Assembly: GCA_035910535.1 (NCBI GenBank)
Contig: JAMHXF010000111.1
Span: 1 to 64,000 of the forward strand
From: Archangium_A sp035910535
Lineage (GTDB): Bacteria; Myxococcota; Myxococcia; Myxococcales; Myxococcaceae
DNA: 64,000 nt
Reading direction: 5' to 3'
Shown here: positions 1 to 8,756 of the stretch, piece after piece
Layout: every line of letters starts with the position of its first letter
Numbering within the stretch: position 1 is the stretch's first letter
Position numbers and translations under genes: made by a program
The notes under the pieces: model-generated
Seen by the model: only the letters and a program-made list of their open reading frames with translations
Database searches by the model: none
Told to the model about the DNA's origin: nothing

Positions 1-1
1 C

Positions 2-1285
2 GGCTTCGTGCAGGTGCTCGGTGCGCACGGCCCGGTGGTCACGCGCGTGTGGGGCAACGAGTACTTCGACGCCTCGAGCTGGGCTGATCACCGCGGGGCG
101 GTGCCGCTGGGTGATCAACGCACGGTGTTCGTCTCGGCGCTCACGCTGGGTCGCATCACGCTGGGCAGCATCGGCTTTCTGTTGCCGGGCGTGTTCGGCG
201 ACGGTGGCCAGCACGTGCTGGCGCTCGTCGAGGCCATCGCGGAGATCCTCGACTCGGCGGTGTTGTCGTTTCTCTCGCTCTCTGACGGGCAGACTCCGTT
301 GGATCGCCTCGACACCTTGTCGGAGGTCGGTGGGCTCGGGCCGCGCGCGCGCTTCGGCAAGTACGAGCTGCTGCAGCCGCTGGGCACGGGCGGTATGGCG
401 CAGGTGATGGTGGCGCGCACGGTGAACCCCGGCGGCATCTCGAGGCTGGTGGCGCTCAAGCGCATTCTGCCGCGTCTGGCTGATGATCAAGTCATCGTCG
501 AGCAGTTCCTCGACGAGGCGAAGCTGGGCATGCGGCTCAACCACACGAACCTGGTGACGTTCTACGACTTCGGGAACGCAGCCGGCGCGTGGTTCATGGC
601 GATGGAGCTGGTGCGCGGCGTCGACTTCGACAACGTCGTGTACTGGCGCCATGGTCCGCTGACTCCGTCGTTGGTGAGCGCGGTGGTGTGCCAGGCGCTC
701 GAGGGCCTGCACTTCGCGCACGAGCTGAAGACGGAAGACGACGTGTCGTTGCAGCTGGTGCACCGCGACCTCTCGCCGCACAACATGATGGTGGGCTTCG
801 ACGGGCGCGTGAAGGTGCTCGACTTCGGCGTGGCGAAGATGCGCGACCAGCGCACGGTCACGTTGCCGGGCATCGTGAAGGGCAAGCCGCTCTACATGTC
901 GCCCGAGCAGGCCACCGCCGAGCGCATCGATCGCCGCAGCGACCTGTTCTCGATGGGGTTGATTCTGTTCGAGGCGTTGCTGACGCGGCGCGCGTTCGAC
1001 CAGCGCGACGACACGAAGACGATGGAGTCGATCGTCAACGACGAGCTGCCCCGACCCGAAGGCCTGCCCACGCCGCTGTGGGAGGTCATCGAGAAGGCGC
1101 TGCAGAAGAACCCGGCAGATCGTTTTCGCAACGCGCTGGAGATGGCCGAGGCGCTGCGTGAAGCGGCGCCTCCCATGAAAGACCACGAGCTGGCGACCTT
1201 GATGCAGCAGCGGTTTCCGCGACGGGTCACTGAAGTGCAGGGCTGGGAAAAGTCGTCGGCCTCGCTGGCTGCCGCGAAGCGTTGA
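2..1285 (+). CDS. Serine/threonine protein kinase, 5' end outside window
   Basis: The reading frame is open from the window edge, so the true start lies upstream. Counting from the Met at position 8, the Hanks-type kinase domain begins near residue 117. The Gly-loop GTGGMAQV is near 126, VALK with the ATP-binding Lys near 151, followed by the catalytic loop HRDLSPHN, the Mg-binding DFGVAK and the activation-segment end YMSPEQ. Ser in place of Lys in HRDLSPHN is common in myxobacterial kinases. The roughly 110 residues before the kinase end in a hydrophobic strand-helix pattern that looks like the end of a GAF sensory domain (inference). I see no transmembrane helix after the kinase, so the visible part looks cytosolic. 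It is convergent with radA, with 9 bp between the stops. Substrate unknown. Confidence 0.93.
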   Translation, partial: GFVQVLGAHGPVVTRVWGNEYFDASSWADHRGAVPLGDQRTVFVSALTLGRITLGSIGFLLPGVFGDGGQHVLALVEAIAEILDSAVLSFLSLSDGQTPLDRLDTLSEVGGLGPRARFGKYELLQPLGTGGMAQVMVARTVNPGGISRLVALKRILPRLADDQVIVEQFLDEAKLGMRLNHTNLVTFYDFGNAAGAWFMAMELVRGVDFDNVVYWRHGPLTPSLVSAVVCQALEGLHFAHELKTEDDVSLQLVHRDLSPHNMMVGFDGRVKVLDFGVAKMRDQRTVTLPGIVKGKPLYMSPEQATAERIDRRSDLFSMGLILFEALLTRRAFDQRDDTKTMESIVNDELPRPEGLPTPLWEVIEKALQKNPADRFRNALEMAEALREAAPPMKDHELATLMQQRFPRRVTEVQGWEKSSASLAAAKR

Positions 1286-1294
1286 GCCTCGGCC

Positions 1295-2662
1295 TCACGA
1301 GCCCTGCAGGAGGCTGAGCGCTTCGGTCAGCGACTCGACGCCCAGCACCTCGAGTTTCACCGCTTCGAGCCTGCGGGCGCTCCCTTTGGGAAGAATCACG
1401 CGGCGGAACCCCATCTTCGCGGCCTCGGCGAGCCGCGGCTCGACCTGCGCGACTGCCCGAACCTCACCGGCGAGCCCGACCTCGCCGAGAATCAAGGTCT
1501 GCGCGTCGATGGCGCGATTCTGCAGTGAAGACACCAACGCCGCGCACACCGCCAGGTCGCTCGCCGGCTCGGTCAGCGACATGCCTCCCGCGACGTTCAC
1601 GAAGATGTCGCAGCCGATGAGCTGCACGCCTTCCTTCTTCTCGAGCACCGCAGCGAGCAGCGCCACGCGGTTGGAGTCCACTCCGATGGCCGTGCGCCGC
1701 GCCGTGCCATACCCGGTCGGAGCCACCAGCGCCTGCACCTCCACCAGAATCGGCCGCGTGCCGTTGAGCGTCGACGTCACCACGCTGCCCGACGCGTTCT
1801 TCGGCCGCTCCGAGAGAAACAGCGCCGACGGGTCAGGCACCTCAGCGAGCCCCGAGCCCTTCATTTCGAACACGCCGATTTCGTTCGTCGAACCGAAGCG
1901 ATTCTTGTGCGCGCGCAGAATGCGGAACGGATGCCCGCGCTCGCCTTCGAAATACAGCACCGTGTCGACCATGTGCTCCAGCACGCGCGGCCCGGCGATG
2001 GAGCCCTCCTTCGTCACGTGACCGACCATGAACGTCGGCACGCCCGTCTTCTTGGCGTAGGCCATCAGGCGACCGGCGCACTCACGAACCTGCCCGACGC
2101 TGCCCGGCGCGCTGCCGAGCTCCGCCAGGAACATGGTCTGAATGGAGTCGATGATGAGACAACCCGGCGCCAGCTTCTCGGCGGCGGCGAGCACCTTCTC
2201 GAGGTCGGTCTCGGCGAACACGTGCAGTTGCTCGCTCGTCACGCCCAGGCGCTCGGCGCGCATGCGCGTCTGCCGCAGCGACTCTTCGCCCGACACGTAG
2301 AGCGCCGGGCGGTCTTTCGCGAGACGGTCGACGGCCATCAACAGCAACGTCGACTTGCCGATGCCGGGGTCACCGCCGATGAGCACCAGGCTGCCCAGCG
2401 TGACGCCGCCGCCCAGCACGCGGTCGAGCTCGGCGATGCCGGTGAGCCGCCGCGCCTCGGTGCCTGACTCGACTTCTTTGAGCAGCACCGGCTTGCCTTG
2501 CCCGCCGCCCGTTCCCCACGCTGGTCGCGACTGACTGGCCGACGACAGCTCGACCTCTTCGACCAGCGAGCCCCACGTGCCGCACTCCGTGCAGCGCCCC
2601 AGCCACTTCGCCGACTGGTAGCCGCAGCTCTGACACGTGAAGTGCGTCTTTGATTTCGCCAT
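1295..2662 (-). CDS. radA: DNA repair protein RadA
   Basis: 455 residues, normal family length. An N-terminal C4 zinc finger (Cys 10, 13, 24, 27) is followed by a RecA-like ATPase with Walker A GGDPGIGKST near 96-105, the RadA-specific KNRFG motif at 253-257, and a C-terminal Lon-protease-like domain. RadA is a DnaB-type helicase that promotes branch migration during recombination and recombinational repair in the cytosol. The start ATG follows a short 70-bp gap shared with the divergent gene at 2733, so both may be transcribed from this interval. All hallmark motifs are intact. Confidence 0.97.
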   Translation of the reverse strand: MAKSKTHFTCQSCGYQSAKWLGRCTECGTWGSLVEEVELSSASQSRPAWGTGGGQGKPVLLKEVESGTEARRLTGIAELDRVLGGGVTLGSLVLIGGDPGIGKSTLLLMAVDRLAKDRPALYVSGEESLRQTRMRAERLGVTSEQLHVFAETDLEKVLAAAEKLAPGCLIIDSIQTMFLAELGSAPGSVGQVRECAGRLMAYAKKTGVPTFMVGHVTKEGSIAGPRVLEHMVDTVLYFEGERGHPFRILRAHKNRFGSTNEIGVFEMKGSGLAEVPDPSALFLSERPKNASGSVVTSTLNGTRPILVEVQALVAPTGYGTARRTAIGVDSNRVALLAAVLEKKEGVQLIGCDIFVNVAGGMSLTEPASDLAVCAALVSSLQNRAIDAQTLILGEVGLAGEVRAVAQVEPRLAEAAKMGFRRVILPKGSARRLEAVKLEVLGVESLTEALSLLQGS

Positions 2663-2732
2663 GCGCGGCTTCTACCGCGCGGGTCCGACATGTGCGGTTG
2701 TCGCCGCGCGCTGATTCCAGTACCTGCCGCTG

Positions 2733-3212
2733 ATGCGACGTACGACGTTCCCGTCCGCGATGGTGCTTCGTGCCTCGTTGGTCGGCGCTGGCTGCAGCGG
2801 TACACCGGTGACGACCGCCGAGCGTGAAGAGAACGGCGTGGTTTGTGGCTTTGTTTGTACAACTCATCGACGCACGAGCAATGACGAGTGTATTTCCGTG
2901 CTCATCAGGCCCGGTGATTGGGTTGGTTGTAATGCGCTGTCGCTGGACTCCATGGCGTCGACCGCCGCTGACGGCGGGCAGGTGACGGTCGGTGCACAAT
3001 CGAAGGTGAAGTGCCGGAGCGGCGCCTGCTTCGTGCCCTGTTTGGCCAACTCCGATTGCCCGTCGGCGCTTGGGAGTCCACTGGCTTCAACGTGCCGGCA
3101 GGGCATCGACGGAAAGAGCGGCGAGGTTCGCGGAGCTGACGGCGCCTGCAGGTGCTCTGGAAACAGCGCGTGGACGACGTTCTCGTCGCCCTTCGACGGC
3201 GGCAAGCAGTGA
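2733..3212 (+). CDS. Cys-rich, probably exported hypothetical protein
   Basis: 159 residues and not recognised as a named family. About a dozen Cys lie in short spacings such as CLANSDCP and CRCSGN, the style of myxobacterial secreted Cys-rich lipoproteins. The N-terminus is short and weakly hydrophobic, with Cys in a poor lipobox context (VGAGC), so export is an inference. Its stop overlaps the GTG start of the methyltransferase gene as GTGA, which implies translational coupling and supports the frame being real. An alternative is a chance open frame used only as a leader to the methyltransferase. Confidence 0.5.
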   Translation: MRRTTFPSAMVLRASLVGAGCSGTPVTTAEREENGVVCGFVCTTHRRTSNDECISVLIRPGDWVGCNALSLDSMASTAADGGQVTVGAQSKVKCRSGACFVPCLANSDCPSALGSPLASTCRQGIDGKSGEVRGADGACRCSGNSAWTTFSSPFDGGKQ

Positions 3213-3919
3213 GTGCTCCGCGAGTGGTGCTGGTCCGGCCTCGCAACGCAGACAATCTGGTTTCGATTGCCAATGCGATGCAGGGGTTTGGTCTGACTGA
3301 CTGGGTTGCGGTGTCTGCGAATGAACGTCTGGGTGGAATGCTCGACGTGCTGAAGCGGCATCGCTCCGGTGGACCGTCCAACCCGGTGCTCGAGTCGCTT
3401 CGGCGGGTCGACACCCTCGCCGAGGCGTTGCGTGATTGTGATTGGGCGGTGGGCACCACCATGCGCACGCTCGGCGCGCGTCCCCGGCTGTCGACGCGTG
3501 AGCTGGCGACCGAGACCAGACGTCGACGTGACGCCCGCTGGGCGCTCGTGTTCGGCACCGAGAGCAACGGCTTGCAGGACAGTGACCTCGAGCACTGCGA
3601 CGCGGTCTCGTTCATTCCGTCATCGGAAGACCAACCGTCGCTCAACCTTTCTCAGGCCGTCGTGGTGTACGCCCACGAGCTCGCGGCGGCGCGTGCGCTC
3701 GGCCCGCTCGACGGGCCCATTCTTGCGGGTGAGGAAGCGCTGCAGTCACTCAAGGATGCGATGGTGTCTGCGCTGCGTTCTGAAGGTGCGTTCAACGGCG
3801 GCGCGAATCGCGGCCTGGTGAACGAGCTGCTCGTGCCGATGCTGCGGGCCGGCCTCACGACCGACGAAGCCGCGCAATGGCGAGCCGCCTGGCGCTCCCG
3901 AGCGGCGTCAGCGCACTGA
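3209..3919 (+). CDS. SpoU/TrmH-family RNA 2'-O-methyltransferase
   Basis: About 236 residues from the GTG at 3209, which overlaps the upstream stop (GTGA). A longer in-frame start at 3152 would run back into the upstream gene. The protein opens with the SPOUT motif VVLVRPRNADN and has the knot motifs LVFGTESNGL and SLNLSQAVVVYAHEL, which build the trefoil S-adenosylmethionine pocket. The family methylates ribose 2'-OH groups of tRNA or rRNA. The short N-terminus and the Asn-Leu-Ser motif resemble TrmJ-type tRNA position-32 enzymes, but the exact target cannot be read from sequence. It is convergent with the Cys-rich repeat lipoprotein gene. Confidence 0.88.
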   Translation: MSAPRVVLVRPRNADNLVSIANAMQGFGLTDWVAVSANERLGGMLDVLKRHRSGGPSNPVLESLRRVDTLAEALRDCDWAVGTTMRTLGARPRLSTRELATETRRRRDARWALVFGTESNGLQDSDLEHCDAVSFIPSSEDQPSLNLSQAVVVYAHELAAARALGPLDGPILAGEEALQSLKDAMVSALRSEGAFNGGANRGLVNELLVPMLRAGLTTDEAAQWRAAWRSRAASAH

Positions 3920-3928
3920 AAACAACAC

Positions 3929-3964
3929 GGCCCCTGAACCTTTCATAACGAAAGGGCAGGGGCC
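3929..3964 (-). terminator. Two-tier hairpin between convergent genes
   Basis: Outer arms GGCCCCTG and CAGGGGCC (8 bp) enclose inner arms CCTTTC and GAAAGG with a 5-nt loop. Reading the minus strand, the stem is followed by the T-rich run GTGTTGTTTTC, so it best terminates the minus-strand Cys-repeat gene. It could also slow plus-strand transcription from the methyltransferase gene. Confidence 0.75.
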
Positions 3965-3974
3965 GGAAGCTGCT

Positions 3975-6900
3975 TCAGCCGATGGAGCCGCAGCGGTTCG
4001 GTTCACCCGAGCCGCCACACGTCTGCGACGGCGGGCAGACGCCGCAGTCGATGGTGCCACCACAACCATTGCCGGCCTGGCCACAGTTGAAGTTCTGGTC
4101 GGCGCAGCTGCGCGGCATACACGACGGCGTGCCGCAGACCCCCGGCGTGCCGCCACCACCACACGTCTGCGGCGCGTCACAGGCACCACACTGAATGATG
4201 TTGCCGCAGCCATCGCCAGCCGGACCACACTGGATGTTCTGGGCCGGGCACGTCAGCGGCGTGCACTGCGCCGCGCCGCAGCGACCCGGGCCTGAAGCGC
4301 CGCACACCTGATTCGGGGGGCAGGTGCCGCAGTCGATCTGCGTGCCGCAGCCGTTGCCCTGCATGCCGCAGTTGAAGCCCTGCGCGAGACACGTGGTGGG
4401 CGTGCACATACCGCCACCGCCGCAGACGCCCGGGGTGCCGCCGCCGCCGCAGGTCTGAGGCGAAGCACAGGTGCCGCAGTTCTGCGTGTCGCCGCAGCCG
4501 TTGCCCTGGGTGCCGCAGTTGAAGCCCTGCGCCGCGCACGAGATGGGCGTACACATGCCGCCGCCGCACTGGCCGGTGACGCCGCCGCCGCCGCACGTCT
4601 GGCCGGGAATGGAGCAGGGGCCGCACGACGGCGTGACGCCGCCGCAGCCGTCACCCCACACGCCGCAGGCGTAGCCGAGGTTCGCGCAGGTCAACGGCAC
4701 GCACGCGCCGCCGCCGCAGACATTGGGCGTACCGCCGCCACCGCAGCTCTGGCCGGCGCCGGTGCAGGTGCCGCAGTTGATGGTGCCGCCGCAGCCGTTG
4801 CCCTGCTGGCCGCAGTTGGCGCCGAGCTGCTGGCAGGTGCGCGCCACACAGGGCACTCCGCACTGACCCGACACACCCGCGCCGCCGCACGTCGCAGGCG
4901 CGGTGCAGCCGCCGCAGTTGAGCGTCGCGCCGCAGCCGTCAGAGGCCAGCCCGCACGAGAGGCCCTGCTGCGCGCAGCTGCGAGGCGTGCACATTTGCGG
5001 CGGAGGCACGTCGGGCTGAATGCACGAAGAGAGGTCGAAGATGAGGTACTCGAAGACCTTTTCCTGCGGCGTCATGGCCGACACGCTGCAGTAGTCCGGC
5101 CACGTCGCGTTCGCGGCGCTGGCGTCGATGACGTGGAAGTCGCTGAAGAGCACGCGGCCGCACTGGTTCTGCGGTGCCGCGGCGGTCGGCGTGTTGAACG
5201 TGTACTGGAAGGGGATGCCCAGGGTGGCGTTCGTGTTGTTGCTCGACGCGCCGTGCACCCAGCGCTGCGAAGGGGCCACGACGGAGTTCATGTCACGCCG
5301 CACGACGTTGATGCGAATGCGCGGGTCGGCAGGCGTGGAGCTCGAGGCCTGTGCGTTCACGAGCTGAATCCAGTCGGCGAAGGTCTGACCCTTGGGGAAG
5401 CTGGTGTCGATGCGCGCGTCCTGGTTCGGCGGGCTGCTCTGGTTGGCCTGCCAGTTGGCGGTGCCGGTGAAAGAGATGTTGCTGGGAATGGCGTTGCCGT
5501 TGGGGTCGGTGGCGCGGCCGTAGAGCCAGACGTAGGCGTAGTGCGAGGCGAAAATGCGGCCGCCGGCGTTGGCGAAGGACTCCATGTTGGCGCGGCGGGT
5601 GGCCGACTTGATCTGCTCGCTGCCCACGCAGTCGAGAATGATCATGTCGTACTTCCGCATTTCGTTGAGGCTGTCGAAGAGCGTCGCGGCGGTGGTGTTG
5701 GAGCCGCCGGTGAAGTTCGAGCCGTTGTCTTTGTAGAACTTCACGCGCCCGTTGCCCGACGGCAGCGAGAACTGATCTCTGGCGATGCCGATTTTCGGGA
5801 GCACGCACTCGATGGTGTCGACGCTGCCGGTGACGACGGCGATGCGCGGCAGGTTGTCGCTGGGGTGGAACTCGGCCTGCTTGCGCGGGAGGCGCGTCTG
5901 CTCGAGCGTCAGTTCGGTGTTCTGGCAGCACGAGGGCGAAGGCACGGTGACGACGCGGCGCCACTTACCGAGCTGAATGACGACCGGCACGTTGACGCCG
6001 CAGGGCACGTTGGTGAGGCGGAACGCGCCGTTCGTGCCAGAGGTGGTCGAGGTGATGGGCGTCCCCGACACGCCGTCGGTGCACTGGTCGCACGTCACGC
6101 CGCCGTCGCCGTCGAGGCTCGCGAGCGCCGTGTTGGGCACGTAGATGAGCGCGTTGGGAATGGGGTCGGGCTGGCCGTAGCCGGCGTCAGCCTGGGTGGG
6201 CGCGACGACGAAGCCGGTGAGCGTGGTGCCTCCGTCGACGCCTGAGCAGGCCTGCTGCGCGGGGCAGAGGTTCACGCAGGGGCCCGCGTCAGGGCGAACC
6301 GAGCCGCAGACCGACGGCGTACCGGCGCCACCGCAGATGTCGGGCGCCGTGCACGTGCCGCAGTTGGCCGTCAGCCCGCCGCAGCCGTCGCCGACCTGGC
6401 CGCAGTTGGCGCCGAGGTCTGCGCAGGTTTTGGGCACGCACGCCGGCGGCGCGCCGCACACGTTGGCCGTGCCGCCGCCACCGCAGGAGTTCGCGCCGGT
6501 GCAGGTGCCGCAGGGGATCAACGTGCCGCAGCCGTTGCTGACCTGGCCGCAGTTCACGCCGAGCTCGGCGCAGGTCTTGGCCACGCAGTTGACCTGACCG
6601 CCGCACTGGTTGGGCACGCCGCCGGCGCCGCACGCTTCGCCGCCGGTGCAGGGGTTGCCGCAGTTGAGAATGGTGCCGCAGCCGTCGTTGATCTGGCCGC
6701 ACTCGGCGTTGAGCTGCGCGCAGCTCTTCGGCACGCACGTCACGCCGCCGCCGCAGGTGTTGGGCGCGCCGCCACCGCCGCACGTCTGGGGCGCGGTGCA
6801 GGCCGCGCCGCAGGTGATGGAGCCACCGCAGCCGTCGCCGATGCTGCCGCACGTCGCGCCGACCAGCGCGCACGTGAGCGGCGTGCAGAAGTTGCCGCCA

Positions 6901-7541
6901 CCGCACTGGTACGGCACGCCGCCGCCGCCGCAGACCTGACCCATGGAGCAGCCGCCACAGTTCAAGGTGCCCATGCAGCCATCGCCGATGGTGCCGCACG
7001 TCGCGCCGGCGATGGCGCACGTGGTGGGCACGCACATGCCGGCGTCGTTGAGGTTGCTGCCGAGGTTTCCGCACTCGCCGGGCACGCCGGCGCCGCCGCA
7101 GATTTCAGGCAACGCGCACGAGCCGCAGTTGATCAGCCCACCGCATTGATCAGCCATGGGGCCACAGTCAGCGCCGAGCTCGGCGCAGGTCTTGGGCACG
7201 CAGCCCTGTGAGCCGCCGCACACTGACGGGGTGCCGCCACCGCCGCACGTCTCGGGCAGCGTGCAGGTGCCGCAGTTGATCAGCTCTCCGCAGCCGTTGC
7301 TGATGGGGCCACAGTTCTTGCCGGCCGACGCGCAGGTGATGTTGACCGTGCAGCCACCGTCTCCGGGCGCGAAGCCGCCGCCGGTGCCGCCACCCGTGCC
7401 GCCATCGCCTCCGCCGCCACCGGCGCCGCCACCCAGCGTGCCGCCATCGGTTCCGCCGTCGTCGACCACCACGGGGTTGGGACACTGACAGCCGGCCAGC
7501 ACGCCGAGCACAAGCACGGCACTTCGAAGATCAATCCGCAT
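3975..7541 (-). CDS. Large lipoprotein with 14 eight-Cys repeats around a central Rossmann-like domain
   Basis: About 1188 residues from the ATG at 7541, which has a GGGAG ribosome-binding site 5 nt upstream; a GTG at 7547 is the alternative. A lipoprotein signal ends at VLAGC (Cys about 18), followed by a Gly/Asp linker. Seven tandem repeats of about 48 residues then run from about 60 to 400. Each has eight Cys spaced C-x4-C-x6-C-x6-C-x5-C-x2-C-x5-C-x8-C. A non-repeat region of about 430 residues follows. It holds a carboxypeptidase-regulatory-like beta domain and a segment with IAVVTG, MIILDC and AGGRIFASHYAYVWLY, resembling a ThuA/class I amidotransferase fold (inference). Seven further repeats close the protein. 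It is probably a disulfide-rich outer-surface protein. Function unknown. Confidence 0.9.
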   Translation of the reverse strand: MRIDLRSAVLVLGVLAGCQCPNPVVVDDGGTDGGTLGGGAGGGGGDGGTGGGTGGGFAPGDGGCTVNITCASAGKNCGPISNGCGELINCGTCTLPETCGGGGTPSVCGGSQGCVPKTCAELGADCGPMADQCGGLINCGSCALPEICGGAGVPGECGNLGSNLNDAGMCVPTTCAIAGATCGTIGDGCMGTLNCGGCSMGQVCGGGGVPYQCGGGNFCTPLTCALVGATCGSIGDGCGGSITCGAACTAPQTCGGGGAPNTCGGGVTCVPKSCAQLNAECGQINDGCGTILNCGNPCTGGEACGAGGVPNQCGGQVNCVAKTCAELGVNCGQVSNGCGTLIPCGTCTGANSCGGGGTANVCGAPPACVPKTCADLGANCGQVGDGCGGLTANCGTCTAPDICGGAGTPSVCGSVRPDAGPCVNLCPAQQACSGVDGGTTLTGFVVAPTQADAGYGQPDPIPNALIYVPNTALASLDGDGGVTCDQCTDGVSGTPITSTTSGTNGAFRLTNVPCGVNVPVVIQLGKWRRVVTVPSPSCCQNTELTLEQTRLPRKQAEFHPSDNLPRIAVVTGSVDTIECVLPKIGIARDQFSLPSGNGRVKFYKDNGSNFTGGSNTTAATLFDSLNEMRKYDMIILDCVGSEQIKSATRRANMESFANAGGRIFASHYAYVWLYGRATDPNGNAIPSNISFTGTANWQANQSSPPNQDARIDTSFPKGQTFADWIQLVNAQASSSTPADPRIRINVVRRDMNSVVAPSQRWVHGASSNNTNATLGIPFQYTFNTPTAAAPQNQCGRVLFSDFHVIDASAANATWPDYCSVSAMTPQEKVFEYLIFDLSSCIQPDVPPPQMCTPRSCAQQGLSCGLASDGCGATLNCGGCTAPATCGGAGVSGQCGVPCVARTCQQLGANCGQQGNGCGGTINCGTCTGAGQSCGGGGTPNVCGGGACVPLTCANLGYACGVWGDGCGGVTPSCGPCSIPGQTCGGGGVTGQCGGGMCTPISCAAQGFNCGTQGNGCGDTQNCGTCASPQTCGGGGTPGVCGGGGMCTPTTCLAQGFNCGMQGNGCGTQIDCGTCPPNQVCGASGPGRCGAAQCTPLTCPAQNIQCGPAGDGCGNIIQCGACDAPQTCGGGGTPGVCGTPSCMPRSCADQNFNCGQAGNGCGGTIDCGVCPPSQTCGGSGEPNRCGSIG

Positions 7542-7666
7542 GCACACTCCCGAGGGGCGAAACGTCTCGCGAGCCTAGCGCGGCGGCCCAGCGCAGCGCG
7601 ATGCACTTCACGTACCTACTTCGGAGCTTGTGTTTTGAGCGCACATCCACGACTTTTGCGGCCTTC

Positions 7667-8746
7667 ATGCGCGCGCGCCTTCCGCTCCTCGGCTCCCCGC
7701 TCTTCGTCGCCCTGCTCTCGATGGTTGGCGGGTTTGCGTGCAGCGTCACCTTCTCTGATTCAATTTCGTACAGCTGCACGAAAGATTCTGACTGTGGAGG
7801 CGACGACTTCGTCTGCGCCATGGGCCCCACGAGGACCGCCTGTTGCAAGCCCACGGGTGATGAGATTTGCGACGGCATTGACAATAATTGCGACGGCATT
7901 GTCGACAATCGCAACCTCGTCGAGACCTGCAACGGCGAAGACGACAACTGTGATGGTCGCATCGACGAGGTCTTCAACCTCAACAACGACGTCAACAACT
8001 GCGGTGAGTGCAAGCGCGCCTGCCTTCAGAACCAGACGTGCATGAGCGGCAACTGCGTCAACCGCATCGAGACGGTGTGCTTCGACAACTTCGACAACGA
8101 CGACAACGGGCTGACCGACTGTGACGACCCGTCATGTGAGGCGCAGCAGTGCGGCGCGGGCTGCGTCTGCCTGAGCGGCGCGCGCGCCGAGAGCATCTGT
8201 CATGACGGCATCGACAACGAGGCTGACGGCAAGACCGACTGCGCCGACCCTGATTGCTCGGGCCGTTCGTGCCGCGCCGGGTGTCTGTGTCAGCCCGACG
8301 GTGGCCAGTTCGAGCAGGACTGCACCGACGGCGTCGACAATGATTTGGACGGGCTCAAAGACTGTCTCGATACCGATTGCGTGGGCCAGTTCTGTACGCC
8401 CCCTGAAATCTATTTCCAGTGCACGTCGATGCAGCAGTGCAAGTGCAACGGCGGCGTGCAGATCGCCGAGGTCGGTTCGATTCGTTGCGCCGACAACGTC
8501 GACAACGACTGCAACGGCAAGCGCGACTGTCAGGAAGAGAGCTGCACCGGCGCGAGCTGCCTGACCGACGGCGGGCTGGCGTGCGAGTGCTTTATGGGCG
8601 CCAAGCGGGAAACGAACTGCGCCAACCTCGTCGACGACGACGGCGACATGCTCGTCGACTGCGCCGACCCTGACTGCGTCGCGGGTGCGACCTGCATGCA
8701 AGACGGCGGCGTCGCCGGTACGTGCAGCTCCGGCGCCTGCAACTGA
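7667..8746 (+). CDS. MopE-like Cys/Asp-rich lipoprotein
   Basis: 359 residues from the ATG at 7667. An upstream ATG at 7601 would add 22 residues that do not look like a signal peptide. The N-terminus is basic and hydrophobic and ends at GGFAC, a plausible lipoprotein site. It then shows the SDC motif, two MopE-type metal-binding motifs (CDGIDNNCDG, CNGEDDNCDG) and about five repeats with the pattern N-D-x-D-G-x-x-D-C-x-D-x-x-C. Asp-rich loops of this type bind Ca or Cu in characterised relatives, and metal binding here is inferred. It is divergent from the 14-repeat lipoprotein gene and may share a control region with it. Confidence 0.88.
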   Translation: MRARLPLLGSPLFVALLSMVGGFACSVTFSDSISYSCTKDSDCGGDDFVCAMGPTRTACCKPTGDEICDGIDNNCDGIVDNRNLVETCNGEDDNCDGRIDEVFNLNNDVNNCGECKRACLQNQTCMSGNCVNRIETVCFDNFDNDDNGLTDCDDPSCEAQQCGAGCVCLSGARAESICHDGIDNEADGKTDCADPDCSGRSCRAGCLCQPDGGQFEQDCTDGVDNDLDGLKDCLDTDCVGQFCTPPEIYFQCTSMQQCKCNGGVQIAEVGSIRCADNVDNDCNGKRDCQEESCTGASCLTDGGLACECFMGAKRETNCANLVDDDGDMLVDCADPDCVAGATCMQDGGVAGTCSSGACN

Positions 8747-8756
8747 TCAGGCTGAT

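Noticed and set aside
4995..6245. 416-codon open frame on the plus strand
   Set aside because: It is antisense to the central domain of the Cys-repeat lipoprotein; Val/Arg/Gly-rich shadow.
3975..7541. Regularly spaced DNA repeats suggesting CRISPR
   Set aside because: The repeats are codons of the eight-Cys protein repeat, about 140 bp apart and diverged, with no spacer structure.
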